Source of the DNA: an uncultured Collinsella sp.
GTDB taxonomy: Bacteria > Actinomycetota > Coriobacteriia > Coriobacteriales > Coriobacteriaceae
Direction: 5' to 3'
DNA length: 8,035 nt
NCBI GenBank assembly: GCA_934655835.1
Contig: CAKUHM010000056.1
Location: forward strand, 1 to 8,035
Shown piece by piece: positions 7,442 to 8,035 of this stretch. The stretch's first letter is position 1, and each line of letters opens with the position of its first letter. The notes below the pieces were generated by a model. The model did not search any database, was not told the origin of the DNA, and saw only the letters and a list, made by a program, of their open reading frames with translations. A program made the translations under genes and the position numbers.

Positions 7442-8035
7442 CTAGAGCGTGCCGTAGATGCGGTCGCCGGCGTCGCCCAAGCCGGGAACGATGTAGGCGG
7501 CCTCGTTGAGATGGTCGTCGATGGCGCAGGTGTAAATATGGACGTCGGGATCTGCCTCGGTGAGCGACTTGAGGCCCTCGGGCGCAGCGACGATGCATAG
7601 CATGCGAATATCCTTGACACCGCGCTCGCGCAGGTAGCTGATGGCCATCTCGGCCGAGCCGCCCGTGGCGAGCATGGGGTCGACGACCAGGCAGATACGC
7701 TGGTCGATATCCTTGGGCATCTTGCAGTAGTACTCGTGCGGCTCGTGGGTGACCTCGTCGCGCTCCATGCCAATATGGCCCACGCGAGCGGAGGGCACCA
7801 GGTCGAGGATGCCGTCGACCATGCCAAGGCCGGCGCGCAGGATGGGGACGATGGCGAGCTTTTTGCCGGCGAGTTGCTTGAAGGTTGCGGTGGTGATGGG
7901 GGTCTCGACCTCGACGTCTTCCATAGGCAGGTCGCGCATGGCCTCGTAGCCATCAAAAAGCGCGAGTTCGCGCACGAGCTGGCGGAACTGGTTGGTGCCG
8001 GTGTTTTTGTCACGCAGGATCGACAGCTTGTGCTG
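7442..8035 (-). CDS. upp: Uracil phosphoribosyltransferase (5' end beyond window)
   Basis: This enzyme converts uracil plus PRPP to UMP in pyrimidine salvage. The open frame continues to the window edge, showing 197 residues; alignment by eye with E. coli Upp (208 aa) suggests about 11 N-terminal residues are missing. The visible start [19 protein letters not shown] matches the family's KHKLGLMRE region. [13 protein letters not shown] is the conserved strand-turn, [10 protein letters not shown] (about 7655-7681) is the PRPP-binding loop, and [16 protein letters not shown] near the C-terminus is the uracil-binding signature. Internal GTG codons (for example at 7975) are not the true start, because conserved sequence lies upstream of them. 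It is co-directional with the atp genes, as upp is in Bacillus, with a 276-nt gap. Confidence 0.96.
   Translation of the reverse strand, partial: QHKLSILRDKNTGTNQFRQLVRELALFDGYEAMRDLPMEDVEVETPITTATFKQLAGKKLAIVPILRAGLGMVDGILDLVPSARVGHIGMERDEVTHEPHEYYCKMPKDIDQRICLVVDPMLATGGSAEMAISYLRERGVKDIRMLCIVAAPEGLKSLTEADPDVHIYTCAIDDHLNEAAYIVPGLGDAGDRIYGTL

Noticed and set aside
6194..7600. 468-codon plus-strand open frame opposite atpB, atpI, the upp-atpI gap and the end of upp
   Set aside because: It crosses several minus-strand genes and the promoter region, and its translation is low-complexity His/Asp/Glu/Arg-rich, so it is a shadow.

Overview
The window is a bacterial housekeeping region carrying a complete F1Fo ATP synthase operon. 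All genes are on the minus strand, so transcription runs from high to low coordinates. The order is upp (5' end beyond the window edge), a small atpI-like membrane protein gene, atpB (a), atpE (c), atpF (b), atpH (delta), atpA (alpha), atpG (gamma), atpD (beta), atpC (epsilon), then the first 62 codons of murA, which leaves the window at base 1. Coding is dense: genes overlap by 1 or 11 nt or sit 3 to 15 nt apart. The only real gaps are 7166-7441 (upp to atpI, holding the operon promoter), 5918-6040 (atpB to atpE) and 189-276 (atpC to murA, holding a terminator-like hairpin).

The base composition is GC-rich with GC-rich third positions. The beta subunit has an actinobacterial-type N-terminal extension, b and delta are separate genes (not fused as in mycobacteria), and the flanks are upp and murA. 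Together these suggest an anaerobic actinobacterium of the class Coriobacteriia (Collinsella or a relative). This is inference from memory of the families, not a database result.

The nine atp products assemble one machine. Subunits a, b and c form the membrane proton channel and rotor ring. Delta and b form the peripheral stalk. Alpha and beta form the catalytic hexamer, and gamma and epsilon the central shaft. The c subunit has a carboxylate (Glu50) but lacks the Gln and Ser/Thr ligands of Na+-type c subunits, so the enzyme is predicted to be H+-coupled. AtpI is presumed to help c-ring or Fo assembly. Upp salvages uracil with PRPP and MurA starts peptidoglycan synthesis. Neither is functionally part of the ATP synthase.

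I see no mobile element, CRISPR array, tRNA, rRNA or defence system, and no evidence of an undescribed system. The points most worth a second look are: (1) a strong hairpin plus T-tract only 13 nt before the murA start, leaving murA no obvious promoter of its own; (2) a 12-13 residue insertion in alpha just before its Walker B strand; (3) a signal-peptide-like extension on subunit b; (4) a shortened delta subunit; (5) nested inverted repeats over the atp promoter; and (6) an uninterrupted 46-codon extension in frame after the upp stop.
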